Source: Mesobacillus jeotgali
GTDB lineage: Bacteria > Bacillota > Bacilli > Bacillales > Cytobacillaceae
NCBI RefSeq assembly: GCF_014856545.2
Contig: NZ_CP109811.1
Location: 4,396,001 to 4,460,000 of the forward strand
Direction: 5' to 3'
Length of the DNA: 64,000 nt
Every line of letters begins with the position of its first letter. Position 1 is the stretch's first letter. A model generated the notes under the pieces. It was not told where the DNA came from. It saw only the letters and a program-made list of their open reading frames with translations, and did no database searches. Shown here in pieces: positions 17,540-27,802 of this stretch. Made by a program: the position numbers and the translations under genes.

Positions 17540-18328
17540 TCAATCATCACCCTTCTTTTCATACAAAGCCATCCATTCATCAATCTGGTGGGACTCAACC
17601 CGATTATCTGAATTTATTTTAACAGAAAAATAGTCCTGAATTTCTTTACTAGAATCTAAGATATATTGCTCCACTCGTTCCATTTGTTCTTGGCTGCCAG
17701 CAGTTCTTGCTACCCAGGATGGGAATTGGAAGGTTTTCTTGCGATTGATAGATTTTGTTTCCTGTAGATCCGCCTTCGTCATTAACTCTTTCCACTGACT
17801 GATTGATAGTGCCCTTACATGGCTTTCATCTCTTAATTTTTCTACCATGTTCATGAATTCATCCAATGCTTCATCCTCTGGCGCAACATTATCTATTAAT
17901 AAGAACTTTCCACCCTGCTTCAATACTCTGCCTGCTTCTTCAATAAACCGTCCTGGATTTGGAAAGTGATGAGGAGCAATTCGACATGTCACTAAATCGA
18001 AGGTGCCTTCGAGAAATGGCAGTTTTTCTGCATCAGCAACAACATACCAGATATTTTTGAACTCCTCATTCAAATGCTTGGCAGTATTCGCAAGCATTTC
18101 CTCTGTTAGATCTGTTGAAAAAACAGTTCCGACATAGGGCGCAAGTGTCTTGGTGACATGCCCGCCGCCAGTTGCGATATCGAGCATCACCCAATCTGAA
18201 TCAGGCTTAATCCATTCGACTAATAACGGCAGGTCGCTTCCCTTTGCATGTGATTCACTCGTTACATATTTCTCAGCGTTCTTTCCAAATACCTCTTTAA
18301 CCTTTTGTTTTATTTGCTGCTCATCCAT
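17540..18328 (-). CDS. Class I SAM-dependent methyltransferase
   Basis: A protein of 262 residues. SAM-binding motif I is VMLDIATGGGHVTKTLA (about residue 48), followed by the acidic STDLTEEML and the VVADAEKLPF segment, as in UbiE/COQ5-type enzymes. It is 15 bases downstream of the aconitase gene, so it is probably co-transcribed. One speculative role is methylation of a tricarboxylate such as trans-aconitate (the job of Tam), suggested only by its place in the cluster; the sequence itself looks like a generic small-molecule methyltransferase. Confidence 0.8.
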   Translation of the reverse strand: MDEQQIKQKVKEVFGKNAEKYVTSESHAKGSDLPLLVEWIKPDSDWVMLDIATGGGHVTKTLAPYVGTVFSTDLTEEMLANTAKHLNEEFKNIWYVVADAEKLPFLEGTFDLVTCRIAPHHFPNPGRFIEEAGRVLKQGGKFLLIDNVAPEDEALDEFMNMVEKLRDESHVRALSISQWKELMTKADLQETKSINRKKTFQFPSWVARTAGSQEQMERVEQYILDSSKEIQDYFSVKINSDNRVESHQIDEWMALYEKKGDD

Positions 18329-18343
18329 TGCCTTTCCCCCTCA

Positions 18344-21027
18344 TCATTGGTCTTCCTGCATGAGATTTTCTAAAACAGCAGGCAAAATTCCACCGTTGTT
18401 ATAGTAATCTACTTCAACGCTGCTATCCAAACGAACAATTGCACGGAACTCAATCTTAGAGGATTGGCCAGTGGCAATGATGATTACCTCCTGGCCAGGG
18501 ACAATTTGCCCTTCAAGCCCTTTGATGCTAAAATCCTCAGTTCCGTCTAAATTTAAAGTACTTGCATTTTCTCCCTCAATAAACTGCAGTGGTAAAACAC
18601 CCATTCCTACTAAATTACTGCGGTGAATTCTTTCAAAGCTTTCAGCCAAGACTACTTTTACCCCCAGAAGAGATGTTCCTTTTGCTGCCCAATCTCTTGA
18701 ACTGCCAGTTCCGTATTCTTTTCCCGCTATGATCATTAGGTTCTGATTCGTTTCTTTGTATTTCATGGCGGCTTCGTAAACGGACATGGTTTCACCAGTA
18801 GGCAAATAGATGGTGTAGCCGCCTTCTTTACCAGCTGCAAGCTTATTTTTTATACGGATATTTGCGAATGTACCTCTTACCATGACTTCGTGATTCCCTC
18901 TGCGTGCACCATAAGCGTTAAAATCTCGCGGGGAAATCCCCTTCCCAGTCAAATAAACACCTGCAGGGCTATTCACAGGTATATGACCTGCTGGAGATAT
19001 GTGATCCGTTGTAATTGAGTTACCAAGCAGCAATAGAACCTTTAAGCTTTTTACTTGTTCGCTCACATTCTTTCTTTCTGTTTCTTCATTAAAATAAGGG
19101 GCTTTCTGTATATAGGTCGATTTCCTGTCCCATTCGTACAGGTTTCCCTGAGGCGCTTTTAAGGAGGACCATCTATCATTTTCAAAAATATCTTGATATT
19201 CCTCTCTAAACAGCTTTTCATCAATTGTGGATGAAATAACATTCTGTATTTCTTCAGAAGTTGGCCAAATATCCTTGAGATAAACTGGTTTATCATTGTG
19301 ACCGATTCCGATTGGATCGTTTTCTAGATTTTTGGCAACAGTCCCTGCTAATGCATAGGCGATTACAATCGGTGGAGAGCTTAAATAGTTTGCTTTTATT
19401 AATGGGTGAACCCTTCCCTCAAAATTTCGATTCCCGCTCAAGATGGAGGCTGCGACTAAATCATATTCTTTTATCGCTTCCTCTACTTCTTCAGCCAGGG
19501 CACCACTATTTCCACAGCATATTGCACATCCGTATCCATCCACGAAAAAGCCTAGCTTTTCTAGGTACCTAAGCAGTCCTGCTGACTCTAAGTATTTTGT
19601 CACAACCTTTGAGCCAGGTGTTAAGCTGCTTTTAACAAAAGAAGGTTTTTGCAGGCCAAGTTCCACCGCTTTCTTTGCTGCTAAACCAGCTGCAACCATT
19701 ACACTTGGATTGGATGTATTTGTACAGCTTGTAATGGAAGCCAGCACTATTGAACCTGCACCAATTTCAGTACCATCGCTTAGCTTGACCTTCTGCTTAA
19801 TAATATCCTCATGTAAACCATAGCCGCGTTCTGCTATGGGCTTTATAAGTGTATTTGCGAAATCCTCACTCAATGCTCCAAGTTCCACACTATCCTGAGG
19901 TCTTTTAGGACCGGCAACCGTCGGCTTTACTGTTGCTAAATCAAGTTCGATTACTTCTGTAAAATCAGGGTCAATTGTGTAGTCAGTTCGATATAACTCT
20001 TGTGCTTCATAATATGCTTTTGCTAGTGGCACAATATCCCCGCGGCCAGTAAGGCTTAAATAATCCATCGTCACATCATCAACCGGAAAATAGCCCATTG
20101 TGGCACCATACTCAGGTGCCATATTTGAAATGGTTGCCCGGTCAGTCAACGAGATATTTTTAAGACCTTCTCCAAAAACTCGACAAACTTGCCAACAACC
20201 CCTTTTCGACGAAGTAAACTGGTAATTGTTAACGCCAAGTCTGTTGCCGTCACTCCCTCTTGAAGTTCACCTGATAATTTCAGGCCGATAACATCTGGAA
20301 TGACAAAATAAAGAGGCTGACCAAGCATGGCTGCTTCCGCTTCAATCCCGCCAACTCCCCAGCCAACGGTTCCTAATCCATTGATCATTGGGGTATGTGA
20401 GTCAGTACCAACTAATGAATCTGGATATACATGATAATTTCCATTTACCTCTTTCACCACCACGGAACTTGCCAAATATTCAAGGTTTACTTGATGAATA
20501 ATTCCGTTCGACGGCGGAACTGCTCTAAAGTTTGAAAAGGCCTCCTGTGCCCATCGTACAAATCGGTACCTCTCTTGGTTCCTTTCGTACTCCTTCTCAA
20601 CATTTGCAGAAAATGAGCCTTTGTTTCCGGAGTCTTCTATGATGACAGAGTGATCAATTACAAGGTCTACAGGGATTTGAGGATTAATTTTTGAAACATC
20701 TCCGCCTTTTCGTTCAATCGCATTTCTCATCGCAGCTAAATCCACGATTGCTGGAATACCAGTGAAATCCTGAAAGACAATTCGTTCCGGCTTAAACGGC
20801 ACTTCTTTCTTCTCATACTGGCTTTTACCCCAATTTCTTAATTGGTCTATATGCTGCTCTGTTATGTACTTTCCATCAAAATGACGAAGTGCTGATTCTA
20901 TCAAGATCTTTATTGAAAAAGGAAGTCTAACAGCGGTCTTTAGTTTGTTCACATCATAATAGACATATTGCTTTCCATCTAATGTAAACGTATTTTTATA
21001 ACTAGATTTCAGAGTAGATGTTCCCAT
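18344..21027 (-). pseudogene. acnA: Aconitase / AcnD-like hydratase with a single-base frameshift
   Basis: Two adjoining frames together make one aconitase of about 890 residues. The first (21027 to 20146) ends GVVGKFVEF then out-of-frame residues; the second resumes with TDRATISNMAPEYGATMGYFPVDD. Adding one T to the T5 run (plus-strand A5, 20174-20178) restores FVEFFGEGLKNISLTDRATISN. Iron-sulfur cysteines (SCTNT; CAICCGNSG) and the C-terminal swivel domain (TTDHISPAGH) are intact. GGAGGG precedes the ATG at 21027. The gene is in a PrpF/PrpB cluster, so it may be the AcnD-type 2-methylcitrate or citrate dehydratase. It is either a recent mutation or a sequencing error; the rest of the gene shows no decay. 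Confidence 0.85.
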
Positions 21028-21058
21028 CACTATCCCTCCATTCTATTCTCATAGAAAA

Positions 21059-21091
21059 ATAGTCTAGGTGATTACATCATCAACTAGACTA
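21059..21091 (-). terminator. Terminator or attenuator between prpF and aconitase genes
   Basis: AGTCTAG and CTAGACT enclose a 16-base loop, with ATTTTTC following on the minus strand. It would limit read-through from prpF into the aconitase gene. Confidence 0.65.
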
Positions 21092-21127
21092 CTTTTTAAT
21101 CGGGCCCCGCCCTGTCCCCATGTCCCG

Positions 21128-22273
21128 CTATTCCGGAATGTAGAGGTCGCCTTTCATGATTCTGCGAGCTGTACGGTCCAGGCCAACAAATTCGACGTCA
21201 GAACCATCATCTGTTAGAGCAACTCGGACTTCGGCAATTCCTTCTGGGTGTCCAATTCTTATTAATTGTTCTTTGCCATGATCCTTTTTATTAAAAAACT
21301 GGTTTGGTATTGTACCCTTTAGCAGAACCGAGGCTGCAAGGTTATATAAGCCACTTCCTGCGAACGTACGGTGAAATTTATGCATGGAGACCATTTTTGC
21401 TACGATGTCTACTTCTTGAGCTTTGATCATTTTGCCAGCAGATGTCACATAATCTTGAGGCTCAGCTACAATCGCAATCTTCGGGATGGCTGGAGCATTT
21501 TTTGCCTCCGCCACAGAGGAATACATCCCAGCTTCCAATGCCATCTTCACTCGAATTGATTCTAATTCAGCTAGCAGCTTTTCATCAGTTGCCAATTCAC
21601 TATTCAATTCCGACCCCTTTAGGCCAAACTCACTTGCTGCCACAAATACAAACGGATTTACTATGTCTACAAATGATGCCGGATAAATTTTTACTTCCGT
21701 CGAAACAAGGCCTGATGAACCTAAAGGCAGAGTATGACGCGTCTTTCCCCCACCGGGTGAAAGGATATCAACTTTTATTTTAGCACCGGTTTTTACTAAA
21801 CCTGGCATATCATAACCCCCTGATACTTTGGCCTTTCCATTTACCACGGGTACTTCCATGCGGATCATTTTACCGATATTTCGATTAAAAGCTGAAACCG
21901 TGACAAACTCATCTGAAGAATTTGTCTTCACTAGCCCTTCATCTACCGAGAATGCCCCTACTGAAGACATTAAATTACCACAGGTTCCCTCATCATCAAC
22001 TACCTCTTCACCGATGCCAATTTGGTAAAAAGTATAATCTACATCTGCTCCATCCACAGTTGGCGGAGCAATAACCATTACCTTGCTTGTGTGTGACGTA
22101 CCACTTCCTAGTCCATTGATCTGACTAGGATTGTAAGCATCAATTCCAGCTAAAAAGATTTCTCTTTGACGCTCTTTTCCCTCTGGGAGATCCTTATCAT
22201 GAAATAAAAGCCCTCGACTTGTTCCACCTCGATAGACAGCTGCAGGAATTGAGTACTGAGAAATAGGAAACAC
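21128..22273 (-). CDS. prpF: PrpF-family aconitate/2-methylaconitate isomerase
   Basis: A protein of about 381 residues with the PrpF signatures YRGGTSRG, GSGTSHTSKVMVIAP and DEGTCGNLMSSVGAF (likely catalytic cysteine). PrpF isomerises 2-methyl-trans-aconitate to the cis form; relatives isomerise aconitate. The start is uncertain: the GTG at 22273 overlaps the ribosome site AAAGGGG, while an ATT at 22264 is 8 bases from it. It follows prpB by 4 bases. With PrpB and the aconitase it makes three of the four steps of the AcnD-type methylcitrate route. Confidence 0.88.
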   Translation of the reverse strand: MFPISQYSIPAAVYRGGTSRGLLFHDKDLPEGKERQREIFLAGIDAYNPSQINGLGSGTSHTSKVMVIAPPTVDGADVDYTFYQIGIGEEVVDDEGTCGNLMSSVGAFSVDEGLVKTNSSDEFVTVSAFNRNIGKMIRMEVPVVNGKAKVSGGYDMPGLVKTGAKIKVDILSPGGGKTRHTLPLGSSGLVSTEVKIYPASFVDIVNPFVFVAASEFGLKGSELNSELATDEKLLAELESIRVKMALEAGMYSSVAEAKNAPAIPKIAIVAEPQDYVTSAGKMIKAQEVDIVAKMVSMHKFHRTFAGSGLYNLAASVLLKGTIPNQFFNKKDHGKEQLIRIGHPEGIAEVRVALTDDGSDVEFVGLDRTARRIMKGDLYIPE

Positions 22274-22277
22274 CCCT

Positions 22278-23186
22278 TTACTTCATTTCAGGAAGAATCG
22301 TTTTGGCTATTTGCTTATCTAAATCCTCATAATCATGTAATTTAATAGTTTCATAGAGCTCTTTTCGCGATTGCATTTGATGTAATACATCCTTTTGAGT
22401 GCCCTTTTCAAAAACTTCCGTAAAAACCTGCTCGTACGCCTTTGCGGCAGCACGCAGCGAGGTCACAGGATAAATCACCATGGAGTAACCGAATGATTCA
22501 AACTCTTCTGCTGTAAAATATGGTGTCTTCCCGAACTCTGTCATATTTGCAAGAATGGGCAAATCAAACTGTGCGCTAACCTCTTTAAATTCTTCTTCAG
22601 TCGTGAATGCTTCAGGGAAGATGGCATCTGCACCAGCTTCGACATATTGCTTTAAGCGATTGATGGCTGACTCCTTCCCTTCAACTGCTAAAGCATCTGT
22701 ACGCGCTACAATTACTAAGGTTGGTGCAACCTCTTTGATCACCTTTATTTTTTGAATCATTTCTTCTGCTGGGATAAGCTTTTTCCCGTTTAAGTGTCCA
22801 CATTTTTTAGGAAGGTCCTGGTCTTCAATTTGAATAGCCGCTACCTTTGCTTCGACCATTTCCTTTGCGGTCCTTGCTACATTGATAATTCCTCCAAATC
22901 CTGTATCAATGTCAGCTAAAAGCGGCAGATTTGAAGCTCTGACAATTTCAAGCGCACGCTCAGCTACCTCTTGAGAATGCAAAATCCCTAAATCAGGCAA
23001 CCCTCTGCTCGCGGTATACGCAGCCCCAGAAAGATACAAAGCTTTAAAGCCAACATTCTTGGCTACAAGGGCAGCCATTCCATCATGGGCACCCATAATA
23101 GTTAAAATAGGGCCAGCAGTCATTAGCTTTCTAAATTCATTGGCTAATTCCTCTTGACTCTTCTGATTTTCAACTAACCATGTCAT
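22278..23186 (-). CDS. prpB: Methylisocitrate lyase (PrpB-like, ICL/PEP mutase family)
   Basis: A protein of 302 residues. The catalytic loop reads KKCGHLNGK (about residues 119-127), as in 2-methylisocitrate lyases. LLADIDTGFGG carries the metal-binding aspartates and VARTDALAVEG follows. The enzyme cleaves 2-methylisocitrate to pyruvate and succinate, or related substrates. It precedes prpF and follows the DASS transporter by 39 bases, so the genes appear to be one transcription unit. Confidence 0.9.
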   Translation of the reverse strand: MTWLVENQKSQEELANEFRKLMTAGPILTIMGAHDGMAALVAKNVGFKALYLSGAAYTASRGLPDLGILHSQEVAERALEIVRASNLPLLADIDTGFGGIINVARTAKEMVEAKVAAIQIEDQDLPKKCGHLNGKKLIPAEEMIQKIKVIKEVAPTLVIVARTDALAVEGKESAINRLKQYVEAGADAIFPEAFTTEEEFKEVSAQFDLPILANMTEFGKTPYFTAEEFESFGYSMVIYPVTSLRAAAKAYEQVFTEVFEKGTQKDVLHQMQSRKELYETIKLHDYEDLDKQIAKTILPEMK

Positions 23187-23225
23187 TCTTAATCGCCTCT
23201 CTTCAACTTTAGTAAAACTGCCTTC

Positions 23226-24602
23226 TTAAACTATCCAACTCCAATAAAAAAAGACTGAACAGAAGACAACCGCTACCCAGAGCACCATTGAGATTAGTCC
23301 TACCCTAAACAAATCCTTCTCAGTAAAGTAACCATATGAATAACTGATCAAGTGAACAGGTGATTGTGTGATTAATAAAAATCCAGGCACTCCTGCCAAA
23401 AATACTGCCATTGCCATGATTAAAGGATCAATGGCAGATATATTTTGTCCTACAGTTATTGCTACAGGAATAATAATGGTTAAAAATCCCAATACATTCA
23501 CAAAGATGATTCGTACCAAGGCGGTACTAATAACAAGAAATATTAGAACTACATACGGTGAAAAAGAATCAAATGTACTTACCAATTCATCTGCTATCCA
23601 TACGACTGTTCCGGTTTCAATAAGCATCTTAGATACCATTAATGTAGCGGCAAAGAACAAAATCATATCCCAATCAATCGACTTCTTTGCTTCTTCCCAA
23701 TCCCAAACCCCACTAAAGGGAAGGACTGTAAAACTAGCTCCCAACATGGCAATCAAAGGAATCGAAAATCCATGAAAACTTTCAGTCATCCATAAAAGTA
23801 ACGTCATTCCTATAATGACTAAAACCTTTATTTCAGGTATTGTAATTTTACCTAACTCATTGATCTGCTCATCTATTAAGCTTAAAATAAGTGTCTTGTT
23901 TACGCTTTCCGGCGGGAAATATAACAAAAATAAGACCCACAGCAGGACTAGAAAAAGAACAATCGGCGGGCCAAAATATAAAATCCAGCTAACAAAGGTC
24001 ACTTGAGAAGTTATTTCCCCAAACATACCAAATGCATAGATTGTAGAGCTCGCGCCTGTTGCGACAAAGGCCCCTGAAATAGAAACAATAAAGGCGACCC
24101 CAATAAACAAAGATTTTGATAGATTGGGGACGCTCACTATTTTCTTTAAACTTTTTACAAGACTATCTAATACAGAAGCGACAAGACTGCCTTTTCCGAT
24201 ATTGGATGGGATAAACAAAGAAAGAACAAACATTAACAAAAAGGATAGAAAAATTAATTGTTTTCCAGATCCCTGAGACATCCTAAGCATTTTTAACGAT
24301 ATCCGACTGGCCAATCCCGTCTTGATAAAAGCACTCGCCATGATAAACGTAGAAAATAATAACCAGATAATCCCTGAACCAAAATAACTCATCGTTTCTT
24401 CAAACGTAAAAAAGTTAAAAGAGAGGATCAGGATTAATAAAACCGAACTAAAAGCTAAAGGAAAGACTCTGCCAATCCAAAGAATTTGTATAATGACTAA
24501 TGCCACGAATGCTTCTACTTTTATATCCCATCCAATAAAAGGAGTAAGAAAGATGAAATATAGAAGGATTGACAGATAAAGCAAAATCATTTTTTTGTTC
24601 AT
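23226..24602 (-). CDS. SLC13/DASS-family carboxylate transporter
   Basis: A protein of 458 residues, nearly all membrane segments. SNIGKGSLVASVL and the second-half ITQSPVHLISYSYGYF lie where the DASS substrate/sodium motifs occur, but the usual Ser-Asn-Thr is altered, so the ion coupling is open. The family takes up di- and tricarboxylates such as succinate and citrate. It is a second carboxylate carrier beside TctABC. The first codons (ATGAACAAAAAA) overlap a TGAACAAAA repeat also found ahead of tctC. Confidence 0.78.
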   Translation of the reverse strand: MNKKMILLYLSILLYFIFLTPFIGWDIKVEAFVALVIIQILWIGRVFPLAFSSVLLILILSFNFFTFEETMSYFGSGIIWLLFSTFIMASAFIKTGLASRISLKMLRMSQGSGKQLIFLSFLLMFVLSLFIPSNIGKGSLVASVLDSLVKSLKKIVSVPNLSKSLFIGVAFIVSISGAFVATGASSTIYAFGMFGEITSQVTFVSWILYFGPPIVLFLVLLWVLFLLYFPPESVNKTLILSLIDEQINELGKITIPEIKVLVIIGMTLLLWMTESFHGFSIPLIAMLGASFTVLPFSGVWDWEEAKKSIDWDMILFFAATLMVSKMLIETGTVVWIADELVSTFDSFSPYVVLIFLVISTALVRIIFVNVLGFLTIIIPVAITVGQNISAIDPLIMAMAVFLAGVPGFLLITQSPVHLISYSYGYFTEKDLFRVGLISMVLWVAVVFCSVFFYWSWIV

Positions 24603-24639
24603 TTTTGTTCACACCCACAATGAAGCGATTAATTATCCA

Positions 24640-26145
24640 TTATTCAGCTTCCTGTACTTTTCTGTTCTTTAACCAACTAACAATAAATGGGTACATTAAT
24701 GATAAAACCGTCAGGATAAGAAGTGTTATAGTGATCGGCGAACCGAATAACACATCTGAAATCCCATCATTCCCTACAATACTTTTACGGAAGTTCTGTT
24801 CCATATCAGATCCTACAATTGCAGCCAAAATTAACGGTGCAATTGGGAACTTCAAAAGCTTCATTACAAGGCCCAATAAACCAAAGATGACTAAAATGTA
24901 AAAGTCGATGACGTTATAGCTCAATGTATATGTTCCGATAAATGCCAGAACTAAAATAAGCGGGTATAAGACCTTTGGTGGTGTTTTTAATATTTTCACC
25001 AGGAGTCCTACCAATAAAATGTTTAAAATGACAAGAAAAATATTCCCGATAAACATACTGTTTACAAATGTCCAAACCATTTCTGGATTATTTTCAAATA
25101 ATAAAGGTCCTGGACGAAGGCCTAACATAATGAGAGCCCCTAAAATAACAGCAGTTGTACCAGATCCAGGAATCCCCATGGTTAACATAGGAATAAATGC
25201 TCCAACTGCAGCAGCGTTGTTTGAAGATTCAGGTGCTGCAACCCCAACGATTTCTCCTTTTCCAAACTCATCAGGATTCTTTGAAATCTGTTTTTCAGTT
25301 GTGTAGCTTAGCATTGAAGCAATAGCCCCACCTGCACCAGGAAGTACTCCAACAACAAAGCCTAATGGTGCATTTCGAATCATTGGCCACTTCGTACGCT
25401 TCCACTGCTCTTTCGTAATCCAAATCTTCCCCATGCCCTTATGTTCCTTGTTAACAGGCTTATCGATTGTAATGTAGTTATAAAGCACCTCACCAACTGC
25501 ATAAATACCGATTATGACAATTAAGAAATCTACACCTTCACTTAATGCTGGATGGTCAAACGTAAAACGGTGTACACCTGTCTGTAAATCAATTCCCATT
25601 GTTGAGACCAATAGACCTATTGTCATGGCAATAAACCCTTTAACCATTGCACCCTTAGACAATGCCACAATGGCAGAGAGAGTAAAGACCATTAATAAGA
25701 AATATTCTGCAGGTCCGAATTTTAGCGCAAAGCTTGCAAGTGGTTTAGCCAAAACGATAAATCCCACCATAGCTACTAATCCGCCAATAAGAGATGCAAT
25801 TGCTGAGATTGCAAGTGCTTGCCCTGCCTGACCCTTTTGTGTCATCGGGTACCCATCAAAGGTTGCAGCAATAGCTGATCCATCCCCCGGGGTATTTAAC
25901 AGAATCGAGCTTCTTGAGCCCCCATACATTGCGCCATAATAAATAGCAGCCATCAGCACTAGAGCACTAGTAGGCTCCATTCCAAATGTCACCGGAATTA
26001 ATAATGCCACCGCTGTTGCAGGTCCAAGCCCTGGCAACATCCCAACAACTGTTCCTAAAAAACCGCCAATTGCCACCCATAATAGGTTAATAGGTTCTAA
26101 GGCTGTCATAAGCCCTTCCATAAAAATCGAAAAATCTACTCCCAT
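24640..26145 (-). CDS. tctA: Tripartite tricarboxylate transporter large membrane subunit TctA
   Basis: A protein of 501 residues with about 12 membrane segments. The TctA signature GGFLGTVVGMLPGLGPATAVALL is at residues 22-44, and its second half repeats it as GFVVGVLPGAGGAIASML. AGGAGG precedes the ATG. TctA forms the translocation path for citrate-like substrates delivered by TctC and works with TctB (18 bases upstream). Confidence 0.93.
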   Translation of the reverse strand: MGVDFSIFMEGLMTALEPINLLWVAIGGFLGTVVGMLPGLGPATAVALLIPVTFGMEPTSALVLMAAIYYGAMYGGSRSSILLNTPGDGSAIAATFDGYPMTQKGQAGQALAISAIASLIGGLVAMVGFIVLAKPLASFALKFGPAEYFLLMVFTLSAIVALSKGAMVKGFIAMTIGLLVSTMGIDLQTGVHRFTFDHPALSEGVDFLIVIIGIYAVGEVLYNYITIDKPVNKEHKGMGKIWITKEQWKRTKWPMIRNAPLGFVVGVLPGAGGAIASMLSYTTEKQISKNPDEFGKGEIVGVAAPESSNNAAAVGAFIPMLTMGIPGSGTTAVILGALIMLGLRPGPLLFENNPEMVWTFVNSMFIGNIFLVILNILLVGLLVKILKTPPKVLYPLILVLAFIGTYTLSYNVIDFYILVIFGLLGLVMKLLKFPIAPLILAAIVGSDMEQNFRKSIVGNDGISDVLFGSPITITLLILTVLSLMYPFIVSWLKNRKVQEAE

Positions 26146-26163
26146 AACTTAAGTACCTCCTCT

Positions 26164-26607
26164 CTACGGTAAGCTGACTTTTAGTAATATTCCAAATGAA
26201 TACCAAGCAATTCCTGAAAATAATACAGCAACAAGAATATTTACCAACCATTTCTTCGTCCCATTTATAATAAATAGAAGGCCCCCTAAGAAAACCATCG
26301 TCGAGAATAAAAATCCGATCCTTTCAAATAGGAACGTATAAATAAAGCTCATAACGATTGTACTGATTATTAAAAATGGCATTCGTCCACTTAAAAGCAT
26401 TTTCAGTTCTTTGAATTCTTCTTTTCTGTGCTTAAATTCCTGAAAGAAGTAAATCACACTTAAGAGAACTAAAAGAATCGTAATCATTGCTGGAAAGTAT
26501 AATGGAGCATTTGGGTCACCGAGACGTGCTTTCGGTAAGTTTAGGGTAGCGACAAGAAACCCTATTCCGACAGCTAAAAAAAACAGTGGAGTTACTAACC
26601 TGTACAT
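26164..26607 (-). CDS. tctB: Tripartite tricarboxylate transporter small membrane subunit TctB
   Basis: A protein of 147 residues with four hydrophobic segments. Its length, position between tctC and tctA, and the opening LVTPLFFLAVGIGFLVATLNLP fit TctB. The motif content of this family is low, so the assignment rests largely on context. Confidence 0.85.
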   Translation of the reverse strand: MYRLVTPLFFLAVGIGFLVATLNLPKARLGDPNAPLYFPAMITILLVLLSVIYFFQEFKHRKEEFKELKMLLSGRMPFLIISTIVMSFIYTFLFERIGFLFSTMVFLGGLLFIINGTKKWLVNILVAVLFSGIAWYSFGILLKVSLP

Positions 26608-26645
26608 ACTCTCTCCCCTTCCTCTGTACAGCTATTATAAGAAGA

Positions 26646-26671
26646 ATGGACCCTAACCTTACCGGGTCCAT
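26646..26671 (-). other. Intercistronic hairpin between tctC and tctB
   Basis: ATGGACCC and GGGTCCAT form a stem just after tctC. Such stems after binding-protein genes usually lower expression of the downstream membrane genes or stabilise the upstream message. Confidence 0.55.
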
Positions 26672-26693
26672 TGAAATAACTTTCTTTTTCCTA

Positions 26694-27671
26694 TTAATCT
26701 GTCAATCCAGATTCAGATAGTAATTCGTCATAATTCGCATTTTGTTCTTTTAAGAACTCAACTGTTTTTTCACTATCTAAGTAGTAGCTGGACCACTCAT
26801 TATTTTTCAATAATGTTTTCCAAGCTTCTGTTTCTACCATTTCTCCAATTACTTTATCCCAGTATGCAATTTCTTCTTCTGTCATATCAGGTGGTCCCAT
26901 GATCCCTCTCCAGTGTGGGAATACCATGTCTACACCTTGCTCTTGCCATGTTGCAACTTCTTCCAGGCCTTCAATTCTTTCATCGGAAGAAACACTTACA
27001 ATTCTAAATTTGCCAGCTACATGCTGCTCTTTCGACTCTGATACAGCCATTGTTGCAACGTCAACGTGACCGCCTAATAATGCAGTAACTACATCTCCGC
27101 CACTTTCATAGATCATGAAGTTTAATTTTGTAACATCAACACCATATGTCTTTGCTGCTTGCACGAAAGATAAATGGTCATTATTTCCTAAACCTGGTGC
27201 AACCGCAATTTTAAGCGAAGTTGGATCCTCTTTTAATTGCTCCATAATTTCTGTTGCGTTTTGAAACTTTGAATCATTTGGCACAGCAATTGAGATCCAC
27301 TCAGTGGTTAAAATCGCTAGTGGAGTAAAATCCTCAAACGTCAATTCACTTTGACCAAGTAAGTTATTAGTTAAGACTAGACTGGAATTAATGGCTAAGC
27401 TATGTGCATCTTGCTTTGAAAGATATTGCCAGCCTACTTCCCCGCTTCCGCCTGGCTTATTGACAACATTAATGTTCTGGTCAACAATCTTCTCATCCTT
27501 CAGGATTTTTTGGATAGCTCTAGCTGTACCGTCCCAGCCACCACCAGGAGTCGCAGGTGCAACCAATTCAATATCCTTTTTTGGGAACTCGTCAGAACCT
27601 GTTGTAGCAGATGAACAAGCAGCTAGCAATGCAACCGCCGCAATGGTTAAAACTGAAAAAAACTTTTTCAT
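26694..27671 (-). CDS. tctC: Tricarboxylate-binding lipoprotein TctC
   Basis: A protein of 325 residues. The ATG at 27671 follows GGTGGAG and starts a lipoprotein signal (MKKFFSVLTIAAVALLAACSS; Cys anchor). The mature part has the Bug/TctC pattern: IELVAPATPGGGWDGTAR near the N-terminus, VNKPGGSGEVGWQYL, and FPHWRGIMGPPDMTEEE. It captures a carboxylate outside the membrane for TctAB. It is the first gene behind the cre site, so expression is probably both induced by the two-component system and catabolite repressed. Confidence 0.92.
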   Translation of the reverse strand: MKKFFSVLTIAAVALLAACSSATTGSDEFPKKDIELVAPATPGGGWDGTARAIQKILKDEKIVDQNINVVNKPGGSGEVGWQYLSKQDAHSLAINSSLVLTNNLLGQSELTFEDFTPLAILTTEWISIAVPNDSKFQNATEIMEQLKEDPTSLKIAVAPGLGNNDHLSFVQAAKTYGVDVTKLNFMIYESGGDVVTALLGGHVDVATMAVSESKEQHVAGKFRIVSVSSDERIEGLEEVATWQEQGVDMVFPHWRGIMGPPDMTEEEIAYWDKVIGEMVETEAWKTLLKNNEWSSYYLDSEKTVEFLKEQNANYDELLSESGLTD

Positions 27672-27735
27672 TTTCTCCACCCCTTTTAATTTTCTCAAAT
27701 TTCTTAATTTTTATAATACATGCGAAGATTTGGTT

Positions 27736-27750
27736 TGTAACCGTTTTCAA
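27736..27750 (-). promoter_or_regulatory. cre site (CcpA) upstream of tctC
   Basis: The minus strand reads TTGAAAACGGTTACA, a perfect match to WTGNAANCGNWNNCW. It lies 65 bases ahead of tctC, in the promoter zone, which points to glucose repression of the tricarboxylate operon. Confidence 0.75.
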
Positions 27751-27778
27751 TTTTAAAAAATTAAAAGAAAATAAGTAC

Positions 27779-27797
27779 ATTTTGTTCATTTTGTTCA
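27779..27797 (-). promoter_or_regulatory. Tandem TGAACAAAA repeats, candidate response-regulator site
   Basis: The minus strand carries TGAACAAAATGAACAAAAT, two copies in a 10-base period, between the response regulator gene and the cre site. A similar pair spans the start of the DASS gene (around 24590-24610). Confidence 0.45.
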
Positions 27798-27802
27798 CTA
27801 AT

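Noticed and set aside
18344-20149. Programmed ribosomal frameshift in the aconitase gene
   Set aside because: The site is a plain T5 run with no typical slippery heptamer or stimulator; mutation or sequencing error is simpler.
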